A DNA stretch of 33,933 nucleotides from Bacteroidaceae bacterium (GCA_017517925.1 JAFWXS010000133.1:1-33933), one strand, 5' to 3'; shown: positions 1 to 6,784, numbered from the stretch's first letter. Notes: generated by a model not told the origin, from the letters alone. Program-made: numbers and translations.

Positions 1-233
1 ACGAAATATCGGCATCCCTCGTGCCCATGCCAGAAGCATCCGTGTATGAATATCACCGTGCGGTACTTGCGCAATACGATGTCGGGCGAGCCCGGCAATC
101 CCTTCACGTTCACCCTGTAGCGGAATCCTCGGCTATGGAGGTATCGCCTCACCGTCATCTCCGGCTTGGTGTCGCGGCTATGTATGCTGGCCATGCATCG
201 GTGCCGCTGCTCTCGGGTCATCTTGTCGGGCAT
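1..233 (-). CDS. vsr: Vsr-type DNA mismatch endonuclease (C-terminus cut by window edge)
   Basis: Very-short-patch repair endonuclease, which nicks DNA next to T:G mismatches left by deamination of 5-methylcytosine. Reading the minus strand from the ATG at 233 gives 77 residues of an open frame that leaves the window. It has the typical N-terminus (MTREQRHRCMASIHSRDTKPE), the R-Y-R-V-N-V-x-G-L-P-G-S-P-D-I segment with an Asp at residue 51 (the family's catalytic Asp), and an HGCFWHGH motif at 64-71 carrying family-conserved Trp and His residues. It follows the HpaII-like endonuclease by 7 bp on the same strand, so it is probably the last gene of the restriction-modification operon. Vsr genes commonly sit beside C5-cytosine methyltransferases, and I recall one near the HpaII system of Haemophilus. 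Confidence 0.9.
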   Translation of the reverse strand, partial: MPDKMTREQRHRCMASIHSRDTKPEMTVRRYLHSRGFRYRVNVKGLPGSPDIVLRKYRTVIFIHGCFWHGHEGCRYF

Positions 234-240
234 GGGGGGA

Positions 241-1395
241 TTACTTAAACCTCACTTGTAGATTAATCTTGAAGTAGTATTTGCCCTCCTCTTCATATAG
301 CCAACCATAGAAATAAGGTTTCAGCGTCTTGCCTTCGACCTTTTCGCGTGGATGCCCAGGGTTATTCTCATCTTCGCTTGTTGATGGAGTATCAAACTTT
401 GTTGAGTTGAAAAGATAATTCAGGAATCTGTTCTGCTCATATATATGGTAACATACTACCTGTCCATCCTCTTTCACAATAATTTGCCCTCCCGTGGCGT
501 CATATATGCCAAGCCAAGGTGTCTCGGGTTTCATACCTAAGGCGCAGTCTTGAAGGAATCGCTTTACCTTATACTCATAGACGGCTCCGTGATTCTCAGT
601 GTCAAAGTCCAATGGGTTTTGCTGGGTGAGAATCTCAGTGCATCGAGCAATTGTTGTTTCATTCTCCAGATGGCGTATCAGTAGTAACTGTGCTATCAAC
701 GAGGGAAGATCTCCATCAATGGTCCGTAGGTTCTGGCTAAGGCAACGTGATTGTACTTTCTGAAATACAATCTCGGCCTTATAATCATTGATAAGGCTCT
801 TAAGTCGTGAGGAGATTCGGGGACTTTGATTGTATGTCTTTCTATTGAATTCATCAACGTCAATACTCTTGCCTTCAGGGAACTGTATCTCGTAGATGAA
901 GTTGGTTCCAGCACCTGGATTGAATAAGGTAGAATCTGAGCCTAAGAATGATTTTATGCTAAATCCTAATGTTTGTGTCATCGCGCAATGGAAATCTTCT
1001 ATCTTGATAGTGATATCCCTTTTATGACCGACATCCTTAATGGAGGAAATCTTTAGTTGAGAGAGAAAGCCTTCTATTTCAGGGTGACTTTTTTCTCTTG
1101 TAGTCTTGAGCCTTTCAAGCAACGCTTTTGCTTTCTCTACAAAATCTATGATGGGAAAACTAAATGTTTCCCAATCACCAGTCTTATCATTTGTTACAAT
1201 TATTCTGACGTTATCATCTTCTCTGATATAATTGTTTGTAGACAAGGCTTCTTTTCGAATGATTTCAAGAATCTTATAGAACTCACCAGGTACAGCGTTT
1301 AGACTCTCGTCAGCTACATCCAACTGTCCTTTTCCGAGCAAATAAAGGAATACATATATTTCACTCCATTCACCCTTATTCCCTTTCAGTGCCAT
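241..1395 (-). CDS. HpaII-family type II restriction endonuclease
   Basis: Predicted type II restriction endonuclease of the HpaII family (HpaII itself cuts CCGG). The 384-residue product has the family-like N-terminus (KGNKGEWSEIYVFLYLL) and a C-terminal block around residues 285-330 (PETPWLGIYDATGGQIIVKE, then VVCYHIYEQNRFLNYL) that I recognise from HpaII-like enzymes. Its length is close to the roughly 360 residues of HpaII. The gene lies fourth in an operon after a controller, a C5-methyltransferase and another nuclease-like ORF, with a 5-bp gap upstream and 7 bp before vsr. The DNA is clearly more AT-rich than the core genes further right, suggesting horizontal transfer. The family assignment is by eye; the CCGG specificity is inferred and could differ. 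Confidence 0.83.
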   Translation of the reverse strand: MALKGNKGEWSEIYVFLYLLGKGQLDVADESLNAVPGEFYKILEIIRKEALSTNNYIREDDNVRIIVTNDKTGDWETFSFPIIDFVEKAKALLERLKTTREKSHPEIEGFLSQLKISSIKDVGHKRDITIKIEDFHCAMTQTLGFSIKSFLGSDSTLFNPGAGTNFIYEIQFPEGKSIDVDEFNRKTYNQSPRISSRLKSLINDYKAEIVFQKVQSRCLSQNLRTIDGDLPSLIAQLLLIRHLENETTIARCTEILTQQNPLDFDTENHGAVYEYKVKRFLQDCALGMKPETPWLGIYDATGGQIIVKEDGQVVCYHIYEQNRFLNYLFNSTKFDTPSTSEDENNPGHPREKVEGKTLKPYFYGWLYEEEGKYYFKINLQVRFK

Positions 1396-1400
1396 GGCTT

Positions 1401-2009
1401 TTAATAGATTTTAATTATAGAATTACTTGAAATAACAGGCACGCTTCCTGCAGTTGTGAAAGGCACTTCTTTCAGTTTCTCTATAAATTCGTCAAATTCA
1501 GGACATCTCGCATTAAGAACGTAATCAAGGCCCAGCAGGGCACCCCTTTTAATGTCATTTTGCGCAACAACAACTTCTGCCGCATCTATAGAAATCAAAT
1601 AGCATTTTGCTTTTCTATGTACATACTTCAGTGCGACAGCTTCAAGATCTGCTTGCTTTTTTCTCTCACGCAAACTTGTTTTGAGAGAAAGGCTTACAGG
1701 ACCAACTTCTTCGTTATATAGTATTAAGTCATACTTTACATTTGGAATGAAAGCGAGGTTGGCTTGCAAGTATATTGGAAGAATTTTCTCACGATACAAA
1801 AGTGTATAAATGATGAGTTCGAACACACTGCCGTTTATCGATTTGTCATTATTCCCACATTTCTTGTATTCATCCCAATATCTTGAAACATACTCTGAGG
1901 GCTTTTCATATTCTATATCCATGAAAGTTCTCCCAGGAAATAGTTCATCAAATATTTTAGAAGACTTATTGGCCTTCTTTTTTAGCCCAAGGGTCTTATA
2001 TACGCACAT
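1401..2009 (-). CDS. Putative restriction-nuclease-like protein of the R-M operon
   Basis: 202-residue protein of unproven function between the methyltransferase and the HpaII-like nuclease. The ATG at 2009 is preferred because it lies 11 bp after the methyltransferase stop; the frame stays open further upstream but there overlaps the methyltransferase gene. Around residues 87-110 it reads KYDLILYNEEVGPVSLSLKT followed by SLRERKKQADLEA. This resembles the Asp...(Glu/Ser)-x-Lys core plus basic helix of PD-(D/E)XK nucleases, with Ser in place of the usual acidic residue. A later KCYLISIDAAEVV strand also suits a nuclease fold. It may be a second restriction subunit, an accessory specificity factor, or a remnant of another R-M system. 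Codon use is AT-rich like its neighbours. Confidence 0.6.
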   Translation of the reverse strand: MCVYKTLGLKKKANKSSKIFDELFPGRTFMDIEYEKPSEYVSRYWDEYKKCGNNDKSINGSVFELIIYTLLYREKILPIYLQANLAFIPNVKYDLILYNEEVGPVSLSLKTSLRERKKQADLEAVALKYVHRKAKCYLISIDAAEVVVAQNDIKRGALLGLDYVLNARCPEFDEFIEKLKEVPFTTAGSVPVISSNSIIKIY

Positions 2010-2020
2010 AAGTATATATA

Positions 2021-3328
2021 TTAGAAAAGTTTGTTTACAATCTTCTCTGCCGTAGCCTGTATGGCAGGCACAGCCACAGAATTGCCGAATTGCTTGTATG
2101 CCGAGGCGTCTGCTACGCCTATCACGAAAGCGTCGGGGAAACCTTGCAGGCGAGCCCATTCGCGTGGAGTCATTCGGCGTATGCCTTGACGATTTATTTC
2201 ACCTTTGATGTTGGTTACAGGAGTAAAATCTGTTAAGCGGTCATCGCGCACCAGATTGCGCTCTCTGCCCATACCTCCTACGACAATGGCGTTGGCTACC
2301 TCATTGTCCTCAATGATTTCGTATCCGAAGCCATTACCTTTGGATGCGTGGCGCTCTTTGTGTGCAATGAGGGTTTGCAGGTATTGTGTGGAGAGGTAAT
2401 ACTTGGGTGATACCTCTTGCTCCTCTTTGATGTCTGCAAATGTCTTGGTCTTGTCTGTGGGCGTGGGATATGCAAACTCTTCTACTCCCAAGTCCTTACG
2501 GAAACCTACGATATATACGCGCTCACGATGCTGGGGCACTCCGAAGTTCATGGCGTTTACAATCTCGGGGTCGGGCACATAGTAGTCCAAGTCGTTGCGC
2601 AATACGTTGAGGATTGTTTCAAAGGTCTTTCCTTTGTCGTGTATCATCAAGCCCTTTACATTTTCCAAGAAGAATGCTTTAGGACGCTTGCGACGGATAA
2701 TCTCTGCAACATCGAAGAACAGGGTTCCGCGTGTCTCTTCGAAACCTTTACGCTTGCCAGCCAGTGAAAAGGCCTGACAGGGAAAGCCAGCACACAAGAT
2801 GTCGAAGTTGTCGGGGATGAACGATTTGGTCTCCTCCTTGGTGATGTCACCAAAGGGAACTTCGCCATAGTTGAGCAGATAGGTGCGTTGTGCCTGTGCA
2901 TCCCACTCGGAAGAGAATACGCACTTGCCACCGAGGTTTTGCATGGCTATACGGAAACCGCCGATTCCAGCAAAGAGGTCTATGAATGTAAATTTCGTTT
3001 TACTCTTTGGGCGGAAGGGTATATCGTATAGTTCGTTGAACAAATTATACTGCTGTGCTTCATTAAACTCGGCAGCCTTGTCGGCCTCGCTACTGCATCT
3101 GGCTTTGTAGATGTCTTCCATCAATCCCAGCGCCTTTTTCTGGTATGTCTTTCCGTAGGGAGTCCCCTCATTGTGGAGATAGTGCGAGATGATGGCCATC
3201 TGTTCGCTAAATGGCATATAGGTGCCGTCCTCGTTCAGCGAGTTAGGGCCATAGTACTGCATCTTCGCTTTGCTGCCGTTGCACATCTCGGTCAGCGATA
3301 TGGTTGGGAGTGTATCTTTCTTTGCCAT
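2021..3328 (-). CDS. DNA (cytosine-5-)-methyltransferase of the R-M system
   Basis: Type II C5-cytosine DNA methyltransferase of 435 residues that should protect host sites from the cognate nuclease. The ordered motifs are visible: motif I DLFAGIGG (117-124) for AdoMet binding, motif IV GFPCQAF with the catalytic Cys (PCQ 183-185), motif VI ENV (222-224), motif VIII QHRER (266-270), motif IX RRMTPREWARLQGFP (384-398) and motif X QFGNSV (413-418). The target-recognition region lies between VIII and IX (about 285-375). An N-terminal extension of about 110 residues precedes motif I and makes the protein longer than typical single-specificity enzymes (about 330-360 residues). It is preceded by the controller gene (19-bp gap) and followed by the nuclease-like ORF. 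The target site is not readable from sequence, but an HpaII-type partner suggests CCGG. Confidence 0.95.
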   Translation of the reverse strand: MAKKDTLPTISLTEMCNGSKAKMQYYGPNSLNEDGTYMPFSEQMAIISHYLHNEGTPYGKTYQKKALGLMEDIYKARCSSEADKAAEFNEAQQYNLFNELYDIPFRPKSKTKFTFIDLFAGIGGFRIAMQNLGGKCVFSSEWDAQAQRTYLLNYGEVPFGDITKEETKSFIPDNFDILCAGFPCQAFSLAGKRKGFEETRGTLFFDVAEIIRRKRPKAFFLENVKGLMIHDKGKTFETILNVLRNDLDYYVPDPEIVNAMNFGVPQHRERVYIVGFRKDLGVEEFAYPTPTDKTKTFADIKEEQEVSPKYYLSTQYLQTLIAHKERHASKGNGFGYEIIEDNEVANAIVVGGMGRERNLVRDDRLTDFTPVTNIKGEINRQGIRRMTPREWARLQGFPDAFVIGVADASAYKQFGNSVAVPAIQATAEKIVNKLF

Positions 3329-3347
3329 TCCTTTTCTCCTTTTTTTC

Positions 3348-3560
3348 TTAATCCACCAACTCCGAAATCTTCACGCCCAATGCCTTTGCAACCTTTTCGA
3401 TATTGCACAGGGTGATGTTCTTCTCGGCACGTTCTATCATGCCTATGTAGGTGCGGTGAAGCCCTGCGTACTCGGCAAGTTTCTCTTGTGATATGTTCTG
3501 TTCTTTTCTTATTCTCTGTACATTCTGCCCGAAACGGACAAGTATCTTTTCGCCACTCAT
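3348..3560 (-). CDS. XRE-family helix-turn-helix controller protein of the R-M operon
   Basis: 70-residue helix-turn-helix regulator. The ATG at 3560 is chosen because it gives the standard length and register (MSGEKILVRFGQNVQRIRKE). The frame stays open to 3656, but that longer version would run across the promoter and operator palindromes. The HTH is clear: NISQEKLAEYAGLHRTYIGMIE, then KNITLCNIEKVAKALGV, ending ISELVD. Small XRE proteins placed first in type II R-M operons act as C (controller) proteins that time expression of methyltransferase and nuclease, usually by binding paired operators over their own promoter. Matching palindromes lie immediately upstream (3559-3648). It is co-directional with the methyltransferase (19-bp gap). 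Autoregulation is inferred. Confidence 0.88.
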   Translation of the reverse strand: MSGEKILVRFGQNVQRIRKEQNISQEKLAEYAGLHRTYIGMIERAEKNITLCNIEKVAKALGVKISELVD

Positions 3561-3648
3561 AGTATGGAAACTTTTAGTATGCAAATGTAGGGAGTATAAA
3601 GAGCTGTTGCAACATACTAAAGTTAGCATGTTGCAAAATGTTGCAACA
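3559..3648. promoter_or_regulatory. Operator-like palindrome cluster upstream of the controller gene
   Basis: The palindrome TGTTGCAACA occurs at 3605-3614 and 3639-3648, with a one-mismatch copy at 3629-3638. Between the first two lies a second palindrome, ACATACTAAAGTTAGCATGT (3612-3631), with matching arms ACAT.CTAA/TTAG.ATGT. The word CATACTA recurs on the minus strand at 3581-3575 and 3565-3559, flanking the start of transcription. Such tandem dyads over a promoter are typical of controller-protein operators. Which palindrome the controller binds is not known. Confidence 0.6.
3582..3612 (-). promoter_or_regulatory. Promoter of the R-M operon
   Basis: On the minus strand a perfect TAnnTTTG box (TACATTTG, 3589-3582) is preceded after 20 bp by TTG (3612-3610), the Bacteroidetes sigma-ABfr arrangement. 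Transcription would start close to 3575, giving a short leader before the controller ATG at 3560. The upstream TTG is embedded in one TGTTGCAACA palindrome, so a bound repressor would compete with RNA polymerase. Confidence 0.7.
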
Positions 3649-3725
3649 ACGGCCAATAGTGCACAGGACGAATTAAAAATTGAAAATTGACTTCGTTGAA
3701 GTTGCCACGATGAACGTTGAACCGA

Positions 3726-3754
3726 AGGTCGACGCCCGCAGGGACCAAAGTCAA
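3726..3754 (+). repeat. Dispersed 29-bp GC-rich module, copy 1
   Basis: The 29 bp at 3726-3754 match 32885-32913 at 26 of 29 positions; the shared core is CGCCCGCAGGG followed by CCAAAG. Both copies sit in intergenic DNA with AT-rich low-complexity flanks (here ATTAAAAATTGAAAATTG at 3675-3692). This looks like a dispersed intergenic repeat of this genome. Confidence 0.6.
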
Positions 3755-3850
3755 CGATTTGTGATTAAGGATGAAAGATTAAAGATGAACGATGACGATG
3801 ACTTTTACCTAACAAGAAATCCTTGTGAGTTGACTCGTCGGCATCCCTCA

Positions 3851-3930
3851 ACTCCTTTTGGGTAGTACTCTTACTCTTTTGGGTAGTACTTTTACTCTTT
3901 TGGGTAGTGTTTTCACTCTTTTGGGTAGTG
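3851..3930 (+). repeat. 21-bp tandem repeat, about 4 copies
   Basis: Four copies of a unit ending CTTTTGGGTAGT follow each other at a 21-bp period (the shared tail ends at 3866, 3887, 3908 and 3929), with changes concentrated in the first half of each unit. The period is a multiple of three, but the surrounding frames give no convincing protein, so it is treated as non-coding. Confidence 0.75.
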
Positions 3931-4157
3931 CTTTCATCTATTTCTTTTCAAATAGGGTACAGATTGTACCCCAGTTTAGTCTAAGCAGATGAGGACAAAA
4001 CGAGGACTGTGAACGTAGACGAAAGTCAACGCCCTATCGGGGCTTGAGAAGGAGTGTAGGTCTTTCCTCCATCTTTTCGGGAGAACATCCTGTAATGTGA
4101 ACATTCCCAAAACAATGTTGTTGTTCGTTTATAACTTTTAACCGGACGAACAAGGCT

Positions 4158-4835
4158 ATGGAAAAAGAACTCATAGAACAATTGGAGGAAAGTCAGCTTC
4201 AGATTCAAAGAGCATTGGCAAGAGGCGACAGAAGGAGCAGAGAGGAGGCATATATTTATGCCGTATCTCACGTCCAAGGATTGGCAACGGAGGTATATGC
4301 CAGATGGAATGAGCTGAAGAATCAAGGCGTCTTTGTCATTTACAAGGATGTCTGTCAATTCACCGACTTGGACCTTGACCTTAACCTACGATTCTGCACT
4401 GAGGTAATCAACGAACGCATGAGAAGCAATTTTTCCTCTCCCATCGCGCCTTATGCGATGCAGATGCTGTTCTTCTCGCCCGAGCCATTGCAGAGAAGCA
4501 CGGTGCTCTATGAAGAGAAAGGTCATGATGGGCAGGAGCGTCAACTTAAGGTGTCGGATTTTATTTCTGTCTTGGACTATGCCATGAAGTTTGCTGAAAT
4601 GAACTCAGATGCAGACTTCGACAAGTATAATAAGGCCAAGTTGGCTATAAAAACAGTAGACCTCGCCATCAATCATAAACCGGTGGACAAGCCGCTAAAC
4701 AAAACCTTGCATATAGTAAACGATATATTGACGGAATGCGCGAAGTCTATCAGTAAAGATAAGGAGGCAAAGCGTGATGCTACAGGCATATCTCTATTGG
4801 TAGATCTTGCTATAGACTTCTTGGTGAGAGGATAA
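4158..4835 (+). CDS. Hypothetical protein, 225 aa
   Basis: I do not recognise this protein. It is a soluble-looking, mostly helical 225-residue product with no signal peptide or membrane segment. The N-terminal 35 residues are rich in Glu, Gln, Arg and Lys (KELIEQLEESQLQIQRALAR) and could form a short coiled coil. A Leu/Asp-rich segment (TDLDLDLNLRF) lies near residue 73, and the C-terminus ends in a hydrophobic helix (GISLLVDLAIDFLVRG). The ATG at 4158 is the only reasonable start. It is isolated, divergent from the R-M operon and followed by the symmetric DNA elements. Its position between an R-M system and repeat-rich DNA suggests accessory-island cargo, but that is only context. Confidence 0.55.
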   Translation: MEKELIEQLEESQLQIQRALARGDRRSREEAYIYAVSHVQGLATEVYARWNELKNQGVFVIYKDVCQFTDLDLDLNLRFCTEVINERMRSNFSSPIAPYAMQMLFFSPEPLQRSTVLYEEKGHDGQERQLKVSDFISVLDYAMKFAEMNSDADFDKYNKAKLAIKTVDLAINHKPVDKPLNKTLHIVNDILTECAKSISKDKEAKRDATGISLLVDLAIDFLVRG

Positions 4836-4901
4836 AGAAGTACTTTCTTTTCTCCCCTTCGTTTCGACCATTCATCCATAGAGGAATTCCTGCCGAGGTT
4901 G

Positions 4902-5295
4902 AAAGTGCCATAATTTTCCTTGTGGCACTTTTGTTTCTTCCAGTGAATCAGTGAATTGATAGGTAGAAAGTGCCATTTGGCACTTTCTATAGTTGTTTTT
5001 CCGTACATTTGGTGCTTTGTGCTTGCTTTATAAATTGATAAACAGTGATTTCTCTCGCCTTCCATCGCGATGCGTAGCGGCATGTGTTGATATGTACTAT
5101 CCCAACTGCCTTGATGGGGCCGTTTGGTGGAATTGGTCTTTTATATGTATACTGCTGATGGGGCTAATTATCAATGTTTTATATGTAAGTGTACGGAAAA
5201 ACACTTAAAGAAAGTGCCATTTGGCACTTTGAGCACCTTAACTATTTGTTACTCATTGTTTTGTCAAAGTGCCACGCCAGAAGTTTTGGCACTTT
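4902..5295. repeat. 394-bp mirror-symmetric element (element A) with eight AAAGTGCCA half-sites
   Basis: The words AAAGTGCCA/TGGCACTTT form four inverted pairs: 4902-4931 (12-bp gap), 4967-4986 (2-bp gap), 5211-5230 (2-bp gap) and 5266-5295 (12-bp gap). A 13-bp arm GTTTTTCCGTACA (4995-5007) has its exact reverse complement at 5190-5202. Every block is mirrored around 5098.5, with identical spacers on both sides (12, 35 and 8 bp), although the spacer sequences differ. The central 182 bp show no symmetry and no convincing gene. The element lies downstream of the unknown ORF and about 670 bp before the HU-like gene. Confidence 0.85.
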
Positions 5296-5380
5296 CATGT
5301 CCTTTTGTCTTCCTGATATTCGATAACGGCCGATTACAAATCAGCCGTGACGAAAGTGGGTGTTCATTCAAAGCGCAAAC

Positions 5381-5525
5381 GGTGACAGATGACACTTGTG
5401 ACAGATGTTTTCATAGATTATTATGCAAATAAATAATTAATTCGTATGTGTTGCATGCATGTTAATTAATTATTTTTTTTCTTACGACCCGTGTATTATA
5501 GGCGTCACAAGTGTCATCCGTCACC
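5381..5525. repeat. 145-bp mirror-symmetric element (element B)
   Basis: Outer arms of 22 bp (5381-5402 and 5504-5525, one mismatch) contain the word GTGAC repeated. Inner 12-bp arms AAATAATTAATT (5431-5442) and its exact complement (5464-5475) share the same centre, 5453, with 28-bp spacers on both sides. TGCATGCA lies at the centre (5452-5459). No gene is present. Confidence 0.85.
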
Positions 5526-5571
5526 CAAAATGAACGAATTGCAAAGTGAGAGATTGCAAAAAGCTCTAATT

Positions 5572-5722
5572 TTCTGCCACAACGCCACAACTGCCACGTA
5601 AATGTACGAGCTTATATAGGAAATGAAAAATAATTATTCAGGTACGCGCTATCTAAATAATTATTTTTTTAATACATATTTCCTCTATGAAAACACGTGG
5701 CAGAAGTGGCATTGTGGCAGAA
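5572..5722. repeat. 151-bp mirror-symmetric element (element C)
   Basis: Outer 28-bp arms (5572-5599 and 5695-5722) match at 25 of 28 positions and each carries GCCAC three times at 8-9-bp steps. Inner 13-bp arms (5626-5638, 5656-5668; AAAAATAATTATT and its exact complement) share the centre 5647. The layout parallels element B: GC-richer tandem words outside, AT-rich palindrome inside. Confidence 0.85.
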
Positions 5723-5782
5723 TGTGTGCTTTGGCCTTGAAGAAAAATGGGCGGTGCTATTGCACAAAATGGAACTTTTTAT

Positions 5783-5790
5783 TATCTTTA
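5783..5790 (+). promoter_or_regulatory. Possible promoter of the HU-like gene
   Basis: TATCTTTA (5783-5790) differs from TAnnTTTG at its last base and is preceded after 20 bp by TTG (5760-5762). A start near 5797 would put the CATCGCGATG array inside the leader of the HU-like gene. Confidence 0.4.
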
Positions 5791-5814
5791 CAGTGTATTG
5801 CCAATAGGCCGTGT

Positions 5815-5890
5815 TATCGCGATGGTACATGTAAGTCATCGCGGTGACGTGATAGAGTCATTGCGATGGCGTGTAGGCGTCATCGCGATG
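5815..5890. repeat. Array of four CATCGCGATG-like palindromes at 21-23-bp steps (array D)
   Basis: Copies begin at 5815 (TATCGCGATG), 5838 (CATCGCGGTG), 5859 (CATTGCGATG) and 5881 (CATCGCGATG); the steps are 23, 21 and 22 bp, about two helical turns. A further exact copy lies inside element A at 5063-5072. AAACAGTGATTT occurs right after the last copy (5891-5902) and also at 5040-5051 near the copy in element A. The array lies between a possible promoter and the HU-like start codon, so it may be an operator array or part of the leader RNA. Confidence 0.75.
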
Positions 5891-5967
5891 AAACAGTGAT
5901 TTTGGACCGCTGGTTTTACGAAAAGAGACCGAAGATTTTTAGAAGAGAAAACTATCATCAGAAATTT

Positions 5968-6603
5968 ATGGCAAAGAAACGAAACACAAGGATGAAGACA
6001 GGCTACGGAACTATCAAGTGTCGTGGCACACGACGTTGCTTGCGCAATGGTACAGAGACAGGCGAGCTATGGGGCATACGCGTGACCGTGGCTAACCCGC
6101 AGAGCGTGGAGGTGAAGGATATGGCAGCAAACATCAACGATGCCATGAGCCTCACCGACACAGATGTGATAGCAGCATGGCGCGCACTGGAGGGTGAGAT
6201 AGTAGATGCGCTCATGCAGGGGCGTCGCGTGTCGCTGGGCAACCTGGGCACACTGTCGCTCGAGGTGGGCACGGCTACGCGCAAGAGTGCCGATGAGGAA
6301 CTGTGCAATACGGAAATCGTGGCCAAGGGTATCACCTTCCGCCCCTCGAAGAATCTCGCGCAGCAAATCTCGGGACTCGCCTTTGAATGGGACGGCGTGG
6401 TGAAGCAGCCGCTTGCTGACGATGCGCTCACCGCAGCTTTGGACAGCTACTTCGCCCAGCACGAGTACATCACCGTGCGCAACTATGCCACGCTGTGCCG
6501 ATGCAGTCTGAGCACGGCACGCCGACATATAGCAGACATGCTTGTCGATGGCCGCCTCGAGAAGAGCGGCATTGCCAAGGGGTTGTATAAACGGAAGGCG
6601 TAG
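5968..6603 (+). CDS. HU/IHF-like DNA-binding protein with C-terminal winged-helix-like domain
   Basis: Bacteroidetes-specific member of the HU superfamily, 211 residues, probably a nucleoid-associated or locus-specific architectural protein. The ATG at 5968 starts MAKKRNTRMKTGYGTIKC; the frame is open upstream to 5866 but that part runs through the palindrome array. Residues about 40-130 form the HU-like domain (helical start NINDAMSLTDTDVIAAWRAL, then RRVSLGNLGTLSLEVGTATR and ITFRPSKNLAQQI). Residues about 155-205 look like a small winged helix (YITVRNYATLCRCSLSTARRH, then MLVDGRLEKSGIAKGLYKRK). Many relatives sit beside repeat-rich Bacteroidetes loci. Here it stands alone downstream of elements A-D, which makes those elements plausible binding targets, although nothing in the sequence proves this. 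Confidence 0.85.
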   Translation: MAKKRNTRMKTGYGTIKCRGTRRCLRNGTETGELWGIRVTVANPQSVEVKDMAANINDAMSLTDTDVIAAWRALEGEIVDALMQGRRVSLGNLGTLSLEVGTATRKSADEELCNTEIVAKGITFRPSKNLAQQISGLAFEWDGVVKQPLADDALTAALDSYFAQHEYITVRNYATLCRCSLSTARRHIADMLVDGRLEKSGIAKGLYKRKA

Positions 6604-6784
6604 GCATCGATTACGAGAGTTGGGGCTTGATCGGCTATGATTAAGCAAACTTGAAACTCCTTTGTGAAGCTAGGGGGGCTTGGCAGGAAATGGTGTCACC
6701 TGGTGACGGGAATTTCAAATAGCCTTCTACCCTTTTGTGAAAACCATACATAGGTGGCTTCTATATGGCGATAGTGTGGGGCTG

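Larger units (their letters stand above)
3649..4157. other. Intergenic stretch between the R-M operon and the unknown ORF at 4158
   Basis: About 500 bp without a supportable gene. It holds an AT-rich low-complexity patch (3673-3692), copy 1 of the 29-bp dispersed module, the 21-bp tandem repeat, and a stretch at 3990-4050 with another GAAAGTCAACGCCC-type segment that resembles the dispersed module. Short frames here follow the repeats and have no protein-like composition. Confidence 0.6.

Noticed and set aside
3680..3865. Open frame of 61 codons over the dispersed module and tandem repeat
   Set aside because: It is made mostly of low-complexity and repeat DNA and ends within the 21-bp repeat.
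4902..5295. Element A as a complete insertion sequence
   Set aside because: Only 394 bp long, no transposase fragment inside and no target-site duplication seen at the edges; at most it is a non-autonomous element.
4993..5432. Open frames of 71 and 102 codons across elements A and B
   Set aside because: They run through palindromic arms, have no protein-like composition and no suitable start context; they are consequences of the repeats.
5623..5847. Open frame of 74 codons across element C
   Set aside because: It begins inside the AT-rich inner arms and covers the outer arm; no family resemblance.
5815..5890. Short periodic repeats that could suggest a CRISPR array
   Set aside because: Units are 10-bp palindromes at 21-23-bp steps, far too short for repeats plus spacers, and no cas genes are nearby.
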